From JAGLCY01 sp965369705 (GTDB lineage Bacteria > Krumholzibacteriota > Krumholzibacteriia > LZORAL124-64-63): a DNA stretch of 64,000 nucleotides. The notes below the pieces were generated by a model, which did not search any database, had not been told where the DNA came from, and was given only the letters and a program-made list of their open reading frames with translations. Position numbers and translations under genes: made by a program. Of this stretch, positions 1-9,845 are shown piece after piece; within the stretch, counting starts at the first letter, position 1, and each line of letters starts with the position of its first letter. The stretch is taken from the NCBI GenBank assembly GCA_965369705.1, contig CBDURF010000001.1, positions 4,380 to 68,379 of the forward strand, in the 5' to 3' direction.

Positions 1-1140
1 GAATTCCGCCAGCAGCTTTCGGGCGATGACCAGACGCTGGATCTCGCTGGTGCCTTCATAGATGCGCGTGACCCGCACGTCCCGGTAGTAGCGCTCCACC
101 GCGTATTCCTTGCAGTAACCGTAGCCTCCGTGAATCTGGAGGGCGATGTCGGCGGCGCGCCAGCCCGCTTCGGTGGCCACCACCTTGGCCATGGCCGCCT
201 CCTTGGTGTACGGGCGCCCCTCGTCCTTCAGCCAGCAGGCCCGGTAACCCATCATGCGGGCGGCCTCCAGGTCGGTGCCCATGTCCGCGATCATGTTCTG
301 GATCACCGGCTGGGCAGCCAGGGGTTTGCCGAACTGTTCGCGGACCCGGGCGTACTTGATCGCTTCCTCGAAGCAGGCCTGCCCGATGCCCAGGGCCTGG
401 AAGGCGATGCCGATCCTGCCGCCGTCCAGGGCCGTCAGCGCGATCCGCAATCCCTCACCCTCGCCGCCCAGCAACTGTTTGGCCGGCACTCTGACTTCGT
501 CCAGGTCGATGGTCACGGTGTCGCTGCACCGCAGCCCCATCTTGTCTTCCTTCTTGGCGATCGAGAGGCCGGGCGTTCCCTTTTCGACGATGAAGGCGTG
601 GGTGTCCTTGTGTCCACTGGTGCCCGGGGTCCGGGCCAGGATGACGAAAAAGGCCGCGCGGCTCCCGTTTGTCACGAAGGATTTGCTGCCGTCCAGCACG
701 TAGTGGTCGCCGTCCTTCCGGGCCGTGGCGACAAGTCCCGCCGCGTCGCTGCCCGAGCCCGGTTCGGTGACGCAGAAGGCCGCGATCTCGCCGGCGGCCA
801 TGCGGGGCAGGAATTGTTTCTTGACCTCCTCGGTGCCGAACATGGCCAGCGGATAACTGCCCACGCTGTTGTGCACGGTGATCATCACGCACACTCCGGC
901 GCTGGCCTTGGCCAACTCCTCGACCACCAGGGAATAGGTGAGCGTGTCGACACCCAGACCGCCGTACTTTTCGGGAAAGGACAGACCGAAGAAACCGTTG
1001 TCGCGCATCTTGGCGATCAGGTCGTCGGGCATGGTCGCCTCGACATCCATCCGGTGGGCGATGGGCGCGATTTCCTGGGCGGCGAAATCGCGCACCATGT
1101 CACGGAACATCTTCTGGTTTTCGTTCAGATCGAAATTCAT
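1..1140 (-). CDS. Acyl-CoA dehydrogenase (C terminus cut by window edge)
   Basis: FAD-dependent acyl-CoA dehydrogenase, which desaturates acyl-CoA at C2-C3 and passes electrons to ETF. Translation from the ATG at 1140 stays open for 380 codons and runs off the left edge, so only the last few residues can be missing. It starts MNFDLNENQKMF, has the FAD/substrate segment FCVTEPGSGSDAAG near residue 125, and keeps the near-C-terminal IYEGTSEIQR whose Glu is the catalytic base in this family. A Shine-Dalgarno CGGAG lies upstream of the ATG. It is the last gene of the minus-strand acyl-CoA cluster, about 106 bp after the M14 peptidase. Short-chain or butyryl-CoA specificity is likely from its neighbours but cannot be read from the sequence. 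Confidence 0.92.
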   Translation of the reverse strand, partial: MNFDLNENQKMFRDMVRDFAAQEIAPIAHRMDVEATMPDDLIAKMRDNGFFGLSFPEKYGGLGVDTLTYSLVVEELAKASAGVCVMITVHNSVGSYPLAMFGTEEVKKQFLPRMAAGEIAAFCVTEPGSGSDAAGLVATARKDGDHYVLDGSKSFVTNGSRAAFFVILARTPGTSGHKDTHAFIVEKGTPGLSIAKKEDKMGLRCSDTVTIDLDEVRVPAKQLLGGEGEGLRIALTALDGGRIGIAFQALGIGQACFEEAIKYARVREQFGKPLAAQPVIQNMIADMGTDLEAARMMGYRACWLKDEGRPYTKEAAMAKVVATEAGWRAADIALQIHGGYGYCKEYAVERYYRDVRVTRIYEGTSEIQRLVIARKLLAEF

Positions 1141-1246
1141 GGACTTCTCCGGGTTGCGTTTGGTCCAGGGTCGTCTCCGCCCACAATAATAAGCTCTGTC
1201 CTCCCTGCGCCCAAACCCGTTGACCCAGCTTCTGCGGCGGCCCTCC

Positions 1247-4228
1247 CTACCAGGGCGATGACCACCGCGTCCCCAGCCCGGGTCCCAGCAGGATCGCATT
1301 GATCAGCAGGCGCTCGCTTTCGACCACCCAGCGCCGGAAGGCGGGATGCCCCGCGAACAGGATCACCTGACCGCGGCCTACCGCTTCGCGCGTGGCGTAC
1401 CCGGTATGCGCGAGACGGGCGGCGGCCTCGGGCCAGAGCAGCCCGCCCAAGTGCATCCGTTCGGTGGCCGGGAACCTGGCCGCCACGGATACCGGGGGCG
1501 CCGCGATCATGGAATCGCTGCCGCCGAACCAGACGCTGATCGTAGCGTCCAGACCGTAATTGAGCCAGAATTCCTCATCCAGATCAGCCCGGAGAATCGC
1601 GCCCTGGGGCATGAAGCGCTGCAGGCGCCGGTCGGCCGCCTGCCGGTCGGTTTCCTCGGGAGCCTTCTTGCCCGGCGGCAGGATTTCCTTGAGCCAATCG
1701 TCCAGCAAAACCGGGGATTCCGTCAGGGGGGTCCCTTGCTCGAATCCTGCCGCGAAGGGCAGGGCGCCCGGTCCCAGGAGTGGGGCTACGTCATAGGGGG
1801 AATTGCGAACGGGCTTGGGTTTCTTCTCCCCGTCCTCCTTGGACGGGGGTGGGTCCACCCGCAGCCCGGTCGCCACCGGACGGCCCGCGGTCTGGGCCTC
1901 GACCGCGCCGATACTCCAGACCGGCGGTGGAAATTCGGCCAACGCCTGGCCCCGGAAGCGGGCCTTGGTCAAACCCGTTTCCTGATCCGCCAGCATGCGG
2001 GCCCCGCCGTCGATGCCGATGGCCGTGCCGCCCGCTTCGATCCAGCGGCGCAAACGGTCGACTCCGCCGGCGCCCAGGACCTGACGGTACATGTCCGGAC
2101 CGCCGAACACGCCGGGAAAGACCAGGACGTTGTACCGGGAAAGATCGGTGCTGCCGAAACGGCCCACGTCAAGGCTGCTGAACCGCAGGTCGAGTTCCTG
2201 GTCCAGGAGGTGCCAGATCGCACCGTATTGGGTGGGAGAGACAGGCATGCCCGTCAGGACGCCGATCCGCGGGGCCACCAGGACCGGATATTCGCCGCCA
2301 CCCATATAGGGACCGTCTTCCGCCCGCGACGTCGTCACCGGCACCAGAGCGACCCCGTGCGCGGCGGCGAGGCGGTTCAGCACGGCGGTGAGGTCTTCCA
2401 GGTTGCCTTCCCGGCGGACCACCAGGGCGCCCCGCCGGAAAGCGAGCCCGGCGATGGTGAAGGGTTTTCGGGCGACCCGCACCGTGACTCCGGCCTGGAG
2501 CAGACTCGCCAGCATCCGGGGCGCATGGTCGGGATCACCGTCGATGATCACTGAACTGTAGGGTTCGGCAAGGACCGTCACGGCCACGGGCTCGGTCGGG
2601 GTCCAGGCCTGCCAGTCGCCACGCGGAACCCCCCGGCTCCAATAGGCCGGGATACCCCTCAACAGGGGCAGGGACCAGGCGGTGGTTTCGTAGAGGCGGC
2701 TACCCTTGCCCTTTTCCAGGTATTCCCTTTCATCCTGGAAGAATACGGCGTTCATGGGGACGTGGGGATCCAGGATCACCCGGGCCAGGAATCCCGCGGG
2801 CTGGTCCAGGCGCACCAGGAGGGTGCCCTCAGGCAGGTCCACCCCTGATTCCTCGCCGGTGCGGGCGTCGGTGAGTTTGTTGCCTTTGCTTGTTTCACCA
2901 CGCAGGACCTCGACTTCCAGACCCTGGTCCCGCAACAGGGCCGCGAAAGGTTCAAGGCGTACCGGGTGACGAGAGTCCGGTGGAAAAACCCAGGCCCTGA
3001 CCTGGCCGTTCCTCCCGTTTTCCACCGCCTGGGAACGCGCGGCGATCTGATCGGACAGAACCTCGGCCGAACTGTGGGCGAGCGAGGTCAGATTGGCCAT
3101 CGACGAGGTGGTCTGGTGCTCGATGGCCTGGGCGAAGGTCCGCACCGTTCCGCTCCGCTTGCGCACGAGCGTGCCGGTTGTGCGGGACATCTCGTAAAGA
3201 ATCCCGATGGCGCCGTGGTAGGAAGCCCAGGACGAACCGTACCCGGGGAAGAACTCCTCGTTCCACTCCCCGGTGAAGTAGGGATAGCCGCGCCCGTCCA
3301 GGGCCCGGGCCTGATCGTCGGAGAAGGGTAGCTCCCACTTGCGGGCGTTGGGCGGCAGATGGGGATTGAAGGGATGCCGGGGCGGCGGAAACAGATAGGT
3401 GGCGTTGGCCCCCATCTCATGGCTGTCCACCAGCAGTTGGGGCAGCCAGGAGGCAATCTCACGGGACCTGGCGCTTTCGGGCTGGTTCATGGTGAACCAG
3501 TCCCGGTTCATGTCGAACAGATAGTGGTTTCCGCGCCCCCAGGGCCAGACCGCCCGGTGGGAAAGATCGTCCTGGTCGGGATTGGCCGAGCGGTGGGCGA
3601 AGGACAGGATCTGGGCCAGGTAGCGCGCCCGCCCGTCCGGGTTTTCGCAGGGATCGATGAGCACCAGCAGCCTGTCCCGCAGGCTTCGTGAGACCTCATC
3701 CTCCCCGGCGACAAGCACGTAGGCCAAGGCGGCGGCGGCGTCGGTGCTGCTCAGTTCGTCGCCGTGGATTCCGTAGGCCATCCAGGCCACCGCCTTGGTG
3801 TTGCCCAAATCCTCGGCCGAGGTCTTATCTGATTGCCGGGGGTCCAGAAGCGTGACGTGACGCTGCTTGAACGCGTCCAGATCGGCGATGGTCGCCTCGT
3901 CGGACACGGCCAGGATCACCACGGGCCGGCCTTCATGGCTGCGGCCGTATTCCATGAGGCGGGCCCGGGGCGAAGCGTCGGCCAGGGCTTGGTAAAAGGC
4001 CAGGACCTCCTCCGGCCGCAGGGGACGCTGTCCCGGTTCCACGCCTGTCACCCCGACCTGGGTCGGAAGGTCGGGATCAAAAACGGCGTTCGGAAAAAGC
4101 TCTTCGAGTGCGATGGCTTTCACCCCGGCGTTGAGACCGGCGGCTGCCGCGGACGAGATGAACAGGGAGCTTAAAAGCAGGGCGGCAAAAACGCCGGCCA
4201 GCAGGACTGGAACTTGAAACCTGAACAT
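1247..4228 (-). CDS. Secreted M14-family zinc carboxypeptidase, 993 aa
   Basis: Predicted exported metallopeptidase. Residues 1-30 form a signal peptide ending SSAAAA. The M14 zinc ligands are visible as HGDE (His155, Glu158) and DSHEMG (His270). NPDGR near 196-200 matches the substrate-binding segment, and LYEMS (Glu346) is a good candidate catalytic Glu. The remaining 600 residues are much longer than a plain carboxypeptidase domain (about 300 aa). They include a stretch at about 690-780 that resembles a glutamine-amidotransferase-like fold (VLVFPGVFGG) seen in large bacterial M14 proteins. The ATG follows GCAGGAGATCATA. The gene sits between two acyl-CoA dehydrogenase genes, an unexpected place for a protease. 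Peptide substrate unknown. Confidence 0.88.
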   Translation of the reverse strand: MFRFQVPVLLAGVFAALLLSSLFISSAAAAGLNAGVKAIALEELFPNAVFDPDLPTQVGVTGVEPGQRPLRPEEVLAFYQALADASPRARLMEYGRSHEGRPVVILAVSDEATIADLDAFKQRHVTLLDPRQSDKTSAEDLGNTKAVAWMAYGIHGDELSSTDAAAALAYVLVAGEDEVSRSLRDRLLVLIDPCENPDGRARYLAQILSFAHRSANPDQDDLSHRAVWPWGRGNHYLFDMNRDWFTMNQPESARSREIASWLPQLLVDSHEMGANATYLFPPPRHPFNPHLPPNARKWELPFSDDQARALDGRGYPYFTGEWNEEFFPGYGSSWASYHGAIGILYEMSRTTGTLVRKRSGTVRTFAQAIEHQTTSSMANLTSLAHSSAEVLSDQIAARSQAVENGRNGQVRAWVFPPDSRHPVRLEPFAALLRDQGLEVEVLRGETSKGNKLTDARTGEESGVDLPEGTLLVRLDQPAGFLARVILDPHVPMNAVFFQDEREYLEKGKGSRLYETTAWSLPLLRGIPAYWSRGVPRGDWQAWTPTEPVAVTVLAEPYSSVIIDGDPDHAPRMLASLLQAGVTVRVARKPFTIAGLAFRRGALVVRREGNLEDLTAVLNRLAAAHGVALVPVTTSRAEDGPYMGGGEYPVLVAPRIGVLTGMPVSPTQYGAIWHLLDQELDLRFSSLDVGRFGSTDLSRYNVLVFPGVFGGPDMYRQVLGAGGVDRLRRWIEAGGTAIGIDGGARMLADQETGLTKARFRGQALAEFPPPVWSIGAVEAQTAGRPVATGLRVDPPPSKEDGEKKPKPVRNSPYDVAPLLGPGALPFAAGFEQGTPLTESPVLLDDWLKEILPPGKKAPEETDRQAADRRLQRFMPQGAILRADLDEEFWLNYGLDATISVWFGGSDSMIAAPPVSVAARFPATERMHLGGLLWPEAAARLAHTGYATREAVGRGQVILFAGHPAFRRWVVESERLLINAILLGPGLGTRWSSPW

Positions 4229-4324
4229 TATGATCTCCTGCGGGGGAACATTGATAGCGGAGGGTGCGTTCTCTGGGCGCGGACATCATATCACAGTTTC
4301 GAAATTTGCCAACCAATGACGAAG

Positions 4325-4350
4325 CCGCCGGACCCGAAAAGGTCCGGCGG
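4325..4350. terminator. Strong hairpin between acyl-CoA dehydrogenase and peptidase genes
   Basis: A perfect 10-bp inverted repeat, CCGCCGGACC with its complement, encloses the 6-nt loop CGAAAA. It lies in the 200-bp gap after the acyl-CoA dehydrogenase stop at 4430 and before the peptidase start at 4228. No run of T follows on either strand, so it may be a Rho-independent-like terminator lacking the U tract, or an mRNA stabiliser of the upstream operon. Confidence 0.45.
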
Positions 4351-4429
4351 AGTGGTGTATAACCTCCAACTGGGATCCACGGGAAATCCGGCAGCGATTT
4401 CACGCCGGACACATCCTCAGAGGCACAAC

Positions 4430-5572
<1,143 letters not shown>

Positions 5573-5598
5573 GTCGCACTCCTTGGCTCCGGGTCAGG

Positions 5599-6441
5599 TC
5601 AATCGTAATCGTAGAAGCCCTTGCCGCTCTTGCGGCCCAGATAACCTGCATCAACCATCCGCCGTAACAGAGGACAGGGACGATATTTACTGTCCCCGAA
5701 GCCATCGTACAGAACTTCCATGATGTCCAGACAGATATCCAGGCCGATGAAGTCGGCCAGGGTCAGCGGCCCCATGGGATGGGCCATGCCCAGTTTCATC
5801 ACCGTGTCGATGGCCACCCGGTCCGCCACGCCTTCCATCAGGCAGTAGACGGCCTCGTTGATCATCGGCATCAGCACCCGGTTGGCGATGAATCCCGGAT
5901 AGTCCTGCACCGTGACGGGCGCCTTGCCCAGATCTTCGGCAACTTTGGTGACGACGGCCAAGGTCTCGTCGCTGGTGGCCTGGCCGCGGATGATTTCGAC
6001 CAGCTTCATGATCGGCACGGGGTTCATGAAGTGCATGCCGATAACCTTGTCCGCCCGCTTGGTAACGCCGGCGATCTTGGTCAGGCTGAGGCTGCTGGTG
6101 TTGCTGGCCAGAATCGTGTTGGGTCCGCAGATGCCGTCCAGGGTGGTGAAGATCTCCTTTTTGATCTCGAAGTCCTCGAAGACCGCCTCCACGACCAGTT
6201 CGCTGTCCCCGGCGGCCTGCAGGTCCGTGGCCGCGTTCACCCGGCCGAGGGTGGCGGTGGCGTCGTCCTGGGTGATTTTCTCTTTCTTGACCATGCGGCC
6301 CAGGTTTTTCTCGATCGTGGCCAACGCCCGGTCGAGATACTCCTGCTTGACGTCGATCAGGTTCACGTCGTTGCCGAACTGGGCGAAGATCTGGGCGATG
6401 CCGTTGCCCATGGTCCCGCCGCCGATCACCGAAACTTTCAT
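5599..6441 (-). CDS. hbd: 3-hydroxybutyryl-CoA dehydrogenase, 280 aa
   Basis: NAD(P)-dependent oxidation of 3-hydroxyacyl-CoA to 3-oxoacyl-CoA, or the reverse. The Rossmann motif is VIGGGTMGNGIAQ at residues 5-17. The catalytic His lies in MHFMNPVPIMKLVEIIRG near 140, and the C-terminal helical domain ends GRKSGKGFYDYD, typical of stand-alone HBD enzymes of about 280 aa. The ATG is preceded by GGAAAGGATCAAACC. It is 36 bp downstream of the thiolase gene and just upstream of an acyl-CoA dehydrogenase, giving three of the four beta-oxidation steps. The crotonase step is not encoded in the window. Confidence 0.94.
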   Translation of the reverse strand: MKVSVIGGGTMGNGIAQIFAQFGNDVNLIDVKQEYLDRALATIEKNLGRMVKKEKITQDDATATLGRVNAATDLQAAGDSELVVEAVFEDFEIKKEIFTTLDGICGPNTILASNTSSLSLTKIAGVTKRADKVIGMHFMNPVPIMKLVEIIRGQATSDETLAVVTKVAEDLGKAPVTVQDYPGFIANRVLMPMINEAVYCLMEGVADRVAIDTVMKLGMAHPMGPLTLADFIGLDICLDIMEVLYDGFGDSKYRPCPLLRRMVDAGYLGRKSGKGFYDYD

Positions 6442-6477
6442 GGTTTGATCCTTTCCCTTTGCGGTTCAGTCCCTGGT

Positions 6478-7665
6478 CTATGGAATGGAAATGGCCATGC
6501 TCACGGCGTCGCCGCCGCCCAGGCACAGACTCGCGATGCCGTCGCTGACGCCCCGGTCCTCCATGGCGTGCAGCAGCGTCACCAGAATGCGGGCCCCCGA
6601 GCAACCGATGGGATGTCCCAGGCTGACCCCGCCCCCGTTGACGTTCACCTTGTCCTGGTCCAGGCCGAGTTCGCGCATCACTGCCAGGCTCTGGGCCGCG
6701 AACGCCTCGTTCAGTTCGAACAGGCCATAGTCGCCGATGGTCTTGCCGGTCTTGGCCAGCAGGTTCTTCACGCTGGTCACCGGAGCCATCATCACCTCGT
6801 TGGGTTCGACCGCGCCGGTGCTGGCCGCCTCGATATAGGCGCGGATGGTCAGGCCGTTCGCCTTGGCGAACTCCTCGCTGCAGATCAGAAGAGCCGCCGC
6901 GCCGTCGTTGATCGAAGAGGCGTTGCCCGCGGTGACGGTGCCGCCATCACGTTTGAAGGCTGGACGCAGCTTGGCCATCCCCTCCGGCGACGCATCCCCG
7001 CGCGGACCCTCGTCGCGGGACACGACCACCGGGTCACCCCTGCGCTGGGGAACCTCCACGGGAACCACTTCCTTGTCGAACCTGCCCGCTTCCCAGGCCG
7101 CGACGGCCATCTGATGACTGCGGGCGGCGTAGGCGTCCTGATCCTCACGGCTGACTTCGAAATTGTCGACCACCCACTCGGCGGTCATACCCATGTGATA
7201 GTTGTTGTAGATGTCCCAAAGTCCGTCATGGACCAGAAGATCCGTGACTTTGCCGTCGCCCAGGCGCAGACCGTCGCGGGCCTTGAGCAGGGCGTAGGGA
7301 ATCTGGCTCATGTTCTCGAAGCCCCCGGCGATGATGCAGTGCTTGTCGCCGGCGCGGATGGCCTGATCGGCCAGGGCCACGGACTTCAGGCCCGACCCGC
7401 AGACCTTGTTGATGGTCATGGCGCTGACGCTCGCGGGGATGCCGCCGAAGATCGCGGCCTGCCGTGCGGGGTTCTGCTGAAGACCCGCCTGGCAGACGTT
7501 GCCCATGATCACCTCATCCACCTTGGCGGGATCGAGGTCCGCCCTTTCGAGAACGGCCTTCACACACAGGGCGCCGAGCTGGGGCGCCCGAACGGAGGCC
7601 AATCCTCCCTGGAACCTGCCGATGGGGGTGCGCACAGCTGCACAGATCACGGATCGGTTACTCAT
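6478..7665 (-). CDS. Acetyl-CoA acetyltransferase (thiolase), 395 aa
   Basis: Thiolase II family enzyme that condenses two acetyl-CoA or cleaves 3-oxoacyl-CoA. The nucleophilic Cys is C89 in INKVCGSGLKS. NEAFAAQ and the C-terminal GHPIGCSGAR supply the His and the second Cys of the active site. Length is typical (about 390-395). The ATG at 7665 has a strong AAAAGGAGA site 6 nt upstream. It lies between acyl-CoA dehydrogenase (7681-8820) and hbd with 15- and 36-bp gaps, so it is part of one operon. Biosynthetic and degradative roles cannot be separated from sequence alone. Confidence 0.95.
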   Translation of the reverse strand: MSNRSVICAAVRTPIGRFQGGLASVRAPQLGALCVKAVLERADLDPAKVDEVIMGNVCQAGLQQNPARQAAIFGGIPASVSAMTINKVCGSGLKSVALADQAIRAGDKHCIIAGGFENMSQIPYALLKARDGLRLGDGKVTDLLVHDGLWDIYNNYHMGMTAEWVVDNFEVSREDQDAYAARSHQMAVAAWEAGRFDKEVVPVEVPQRRGDPVVVSRDEGPRGDASPEGMAKLRPAFKRDGGTVTAGNASSINDGAAALLICSEEFAKANGLTIRAYIEAASTGAVEPNEVMMAPVTSVKNLLAKTGKTIGDYGLFELNEAFAAQSLAVMRELGLDQDKVNVNGGGVSLGHPIGCSGARILVTLLHAMEDRGVSDGIASLCLGGGDAVSMAISIP

Positions 7666-7680
7666 GATTCAGTCTCCTTT

Positions 7681-8820
7681 TCAGTCCGCCAGTTCGTGCC
7701 GGCCGATGACCATGCGCTGGATCTCGCTGGTCCCCTCGCCGATGGTACAGAGTTTGGCATCGCGGTACATTCGTTCCACCGGGTATTCGGTAGTGAAGCC
7801 GTATCCCCCCAGAATCTGGATGGCCTTGTCGGTGACGAACATGGCCGTCTCGCTGGCGTGCAGCTTGGCCATGGCTGCCATCTGTCCGAAATCCTCCCCG
7901 GCGTCCTTCTGCCGGCAGGCTTCATAGGTGAGAAGCCGCGAGGCCTGGATCTGGGTGGCCATGTCCGCCACCATGAATTCGATCGCCTGGAACCTGGCGA
8001 TGGGCCGCCCGAACTGCTGGCGTTCCTTGGCGTAGGCGCGGGCGACGTTGAAGGCGCCCACGGACAGGCCCAGGGCCAAAGCGGCGATCGAGATCCGGCC
8101 GCCGTCCAGCGTCATCATGAAATACTTGAAGCCCTCGCCCTCCTTGCCAAGCAGGTACTCACCGGGAATCCGCACGTCCTCGAGGGTCAAGGGAGCGGTA
8201 TCGGAAGCCCGCAAACCCAGTTTGTTTTCCTTCTTCTCCACGGTGAAGCCCGGCGTGTCGGTGGGAACGATGAAAGCGCTGATGCCGTGGCTGCCTTTTG
8301 CCTCGGGATCGGTCTTGGCCGTGATGATCAGGGCCCCCGCGTAGTGGGAGTTGGTGATCCACATCTTGCTTCCGTTGAGAACCCAGTCGTTTCCGTCCCT
8401 GACGGCGGTAGTGCGGGTGCCGCCGGCGTCGCTGCCGGCCTCGGCCTCGGTCAGGCCGAAGGAGAGCAGGGATTTTCCCGCTGCCGCCGGGGGCAGGAAT
8501 TTCTTCTTCTGTTCCTCGGTGCCCAAGGCCGCGATGGGCCAGCAGCCGAGGCTGTTGTGGGCGGCCACGGTCAAACCGTGACTGCCGCAGACCCGCGAGA
8601 CCTCCTCGACGACCAGGGCATAACTCGTCATGTCCGCGCCCACGCCGCCGTACTCTTCGGGAACAGCAAGCCCCAGGAAGCCCAACTCCCCCATCTCCTT
8701 GACGGTGGCCTCGGGGAACTGCGCGGTCCGGTCGATTTCCTGGGCGATGGGAGCGAGTCGGGAATTGGCGAAATCCCGGGCCATCTGCCGGATCATTTTC
8801 TGGTTTTCATTGAGATGCAT
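7681..8820 (-). CDS. Acyl-CoA dehydrogenase, 379 aa
   Basis: First gene of the acyl-CoA operon. I prefer the ATG at 8820, which has CAGGAG five bases upstream, over the in-frame GTG at 8826 that overlaps that site. The protein begins MHLNENQKMIRQMARDF, carries GLTEAEAGSDAGGT for FAD/substrate contact, and ends near GEGTSEIQRMVIGRHELAD with the catalytic Glu. It differs clearly from the other two dehydrogenases in the cluster (for example TIGEGTS where they have IYEGTS), so these are old paralogues rather than a recent duplication. The intergenic stretch upstream (8821-9072) is unusually AT-rich near 8895-8930 and probably holds the operon promoter, although no clear -35/-10 pair stands out. 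Confidence 0.93.
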   Translation of the reverse strand: MHLNENQKMIRQMARDFANSRLAPIAQEIDRTAQFPEATVKEMGELGFLGLAVPEEYGGVGADMTSYALVVEEVSRVCGSHGLTVAAHNSLGCWPIAALGTEEQKKKFLPPAAAGKSLLSFGLTEAEAGSDAGGTRTTAVRDGNDWVLNGSKMWITNSHYAGALIITAKTDPEAKGSHGISAFIVPTDTPGFTVEKKENKLGLRASDTAPLTLEDVRIPGEYLLGKEGEGFKYFMMTLDGGRISIAALALGLSVGAFNVARAYAKERQQFGRPIARFQAIEFMVADMATQIQASRLLTYEACRQKDAGEDFGQMAAMAKLHASETAMFVTDKAIQILGGYGFTTEYPVERMYRDAKLCTIGEGTSEIQRMVIGRHELAD

Positions 8821-9072
8821 TTTCACTCCTGAAGATCCCTGGGATTCCCTCGGTCGGGGACTAGGAAACAGGCTGCATAAGCGACGGTCAGATTACAAGA
8901 ACAAGGTGAATAATTAAAGGAAAATCAACCGGTTTGGGCCGGAACGGCGGGATATTCACGTGGATGGGGTCTGCGGGGAGCGTCCCGAAAGAGGACGAAC
9001 CGGGACTCCTTTCCCGGCCCGTCCTGGCGCCGGGTCACGGGGACGGCCCGGCAGGGGATCAAGGCGGGTTGA

Positions 9073-9747
9073 TCATCGGAAAATCGCCTTCACCTCCCCG
9101 AAGGAACGGTCTTCGACCGCCACCTGGCCTTGGCACAGGTTGGGAGCCCCGGGCGACGGCGCACACCCGGTGCCAACCGGATCCCGGTCGCCACCATAGG
9201 GATTGAGGGCATCGAACAGGATCCAGTCGCTCATCTCGGTGTTGAAACCGCAGGAACGGTCGTCCTCGCCTTCATGGTCGTCGTAGGAAATGGAGAACAT
9301 CAACTCCAGCGCCGGGCCATCCGGACCTTCGTAGCTTCTCAACAGCTGGACGAAATCGCCCCCGTTGTTGAGGCTGAAGCCCGAGGTGGTCAAACCCATC
9401 TCCGTCTGCCACGCCACCGCTTCGGAACCATAGAAAACCGCGGTTTCACCCGGGTCCAGGACACCGGACAACCCGAGGTGGGGTTCCTCGCCCAGAATGT
9501 CCCGCAGGAAATAGCCCGCAAGGTTGATCGGCTCCGGCCCGTTGTTCAGGATTTCGATCCACTCATCGTTCTTGAAGTCGACCGTGCCGTCGCCGTCCCA
9601 GTCGCTGGCCGGGTCGGCCAGCACCTCGTTGATGACGATGAAATCATCGACCTGGGCGACCGCAGGACCGCCCACCACCAGGAGGAGGAAAGTCCAAACC
9701 AGGGTCACCAGGGCGAGGGGAGGTTTTGTCATGAAGAGATTTTTCAT
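9073..9747 (-). CDS. Secreted lamin-tail-domain protein, 224 aa
   Basis: Small exported protein. Residues 1-31 are a signal peptide (hydrophobic run LALVTLVWTFLLLVV, cleavage near AVAQ). The rest matches the lamin-tail (LTD) pattern: VINEVLADP, a DGDG Ca-binding-like segment, DEWIEILNNGPEPINLAGY, GETAVFYG, and a late DALNPYGGD. Bacterial LTD proteins are usually extracellular and often sit beside nucleases or adhesins; here the domain stands alone. The ATG at 9747 is preferred to the in-frame ATG at 9729. It is divergent from the oxidoreductase gene at 9846. Specific function unknown. Confidence 0.75.
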   Translation of the reverse strand: MKNLFMTKPPLALVTLVWTFLLLVVGGPAVAQVDDFIVINEVLADPASDWDGDGTVDFKNDEWIEILNNGPEPINLAGYFLRDILGEEPHLGLSGVLDPGETAVFYGSEAVAWQTEMGLTTSGFSLNNGGDFVQLLRSYEGPDGPALELMFSISYDDHEGEDDRSCGFNTEMSDWILFDALNPYGGDRDPVGTGCAPSPGAPNLCQGQVAVEDRSFGEVKAIFR

Positions 9748-9845
9748 GCTAGAATCCGTCCCGGGAGGACGTAAGTGGCCGGGCTCGGCAGGCGTTTTCC
9801 TGAGACACGAACCGGCGGAGCTCTTTTGCCAGAAACGGACCAGAG

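Noticed and set aside
5779..8832. 1017-codon open frame on the plus strand across hbd, thiolase and acyl-CoA dehydrogenase
   Set aside because: It is the GC-rich antisense of three clear enzyme genes, has His/Asp/Gly/Val-rich composition without domains, and no ribosome-binding site.
8934..9206. Small plus-strand open frames near the acyl-CoA operon
   Set aside because: Low-complexity Gly/Pro/Arg translation, no Shine-Dalgarno, and overlap with the lamin-tail gene on the other strand.
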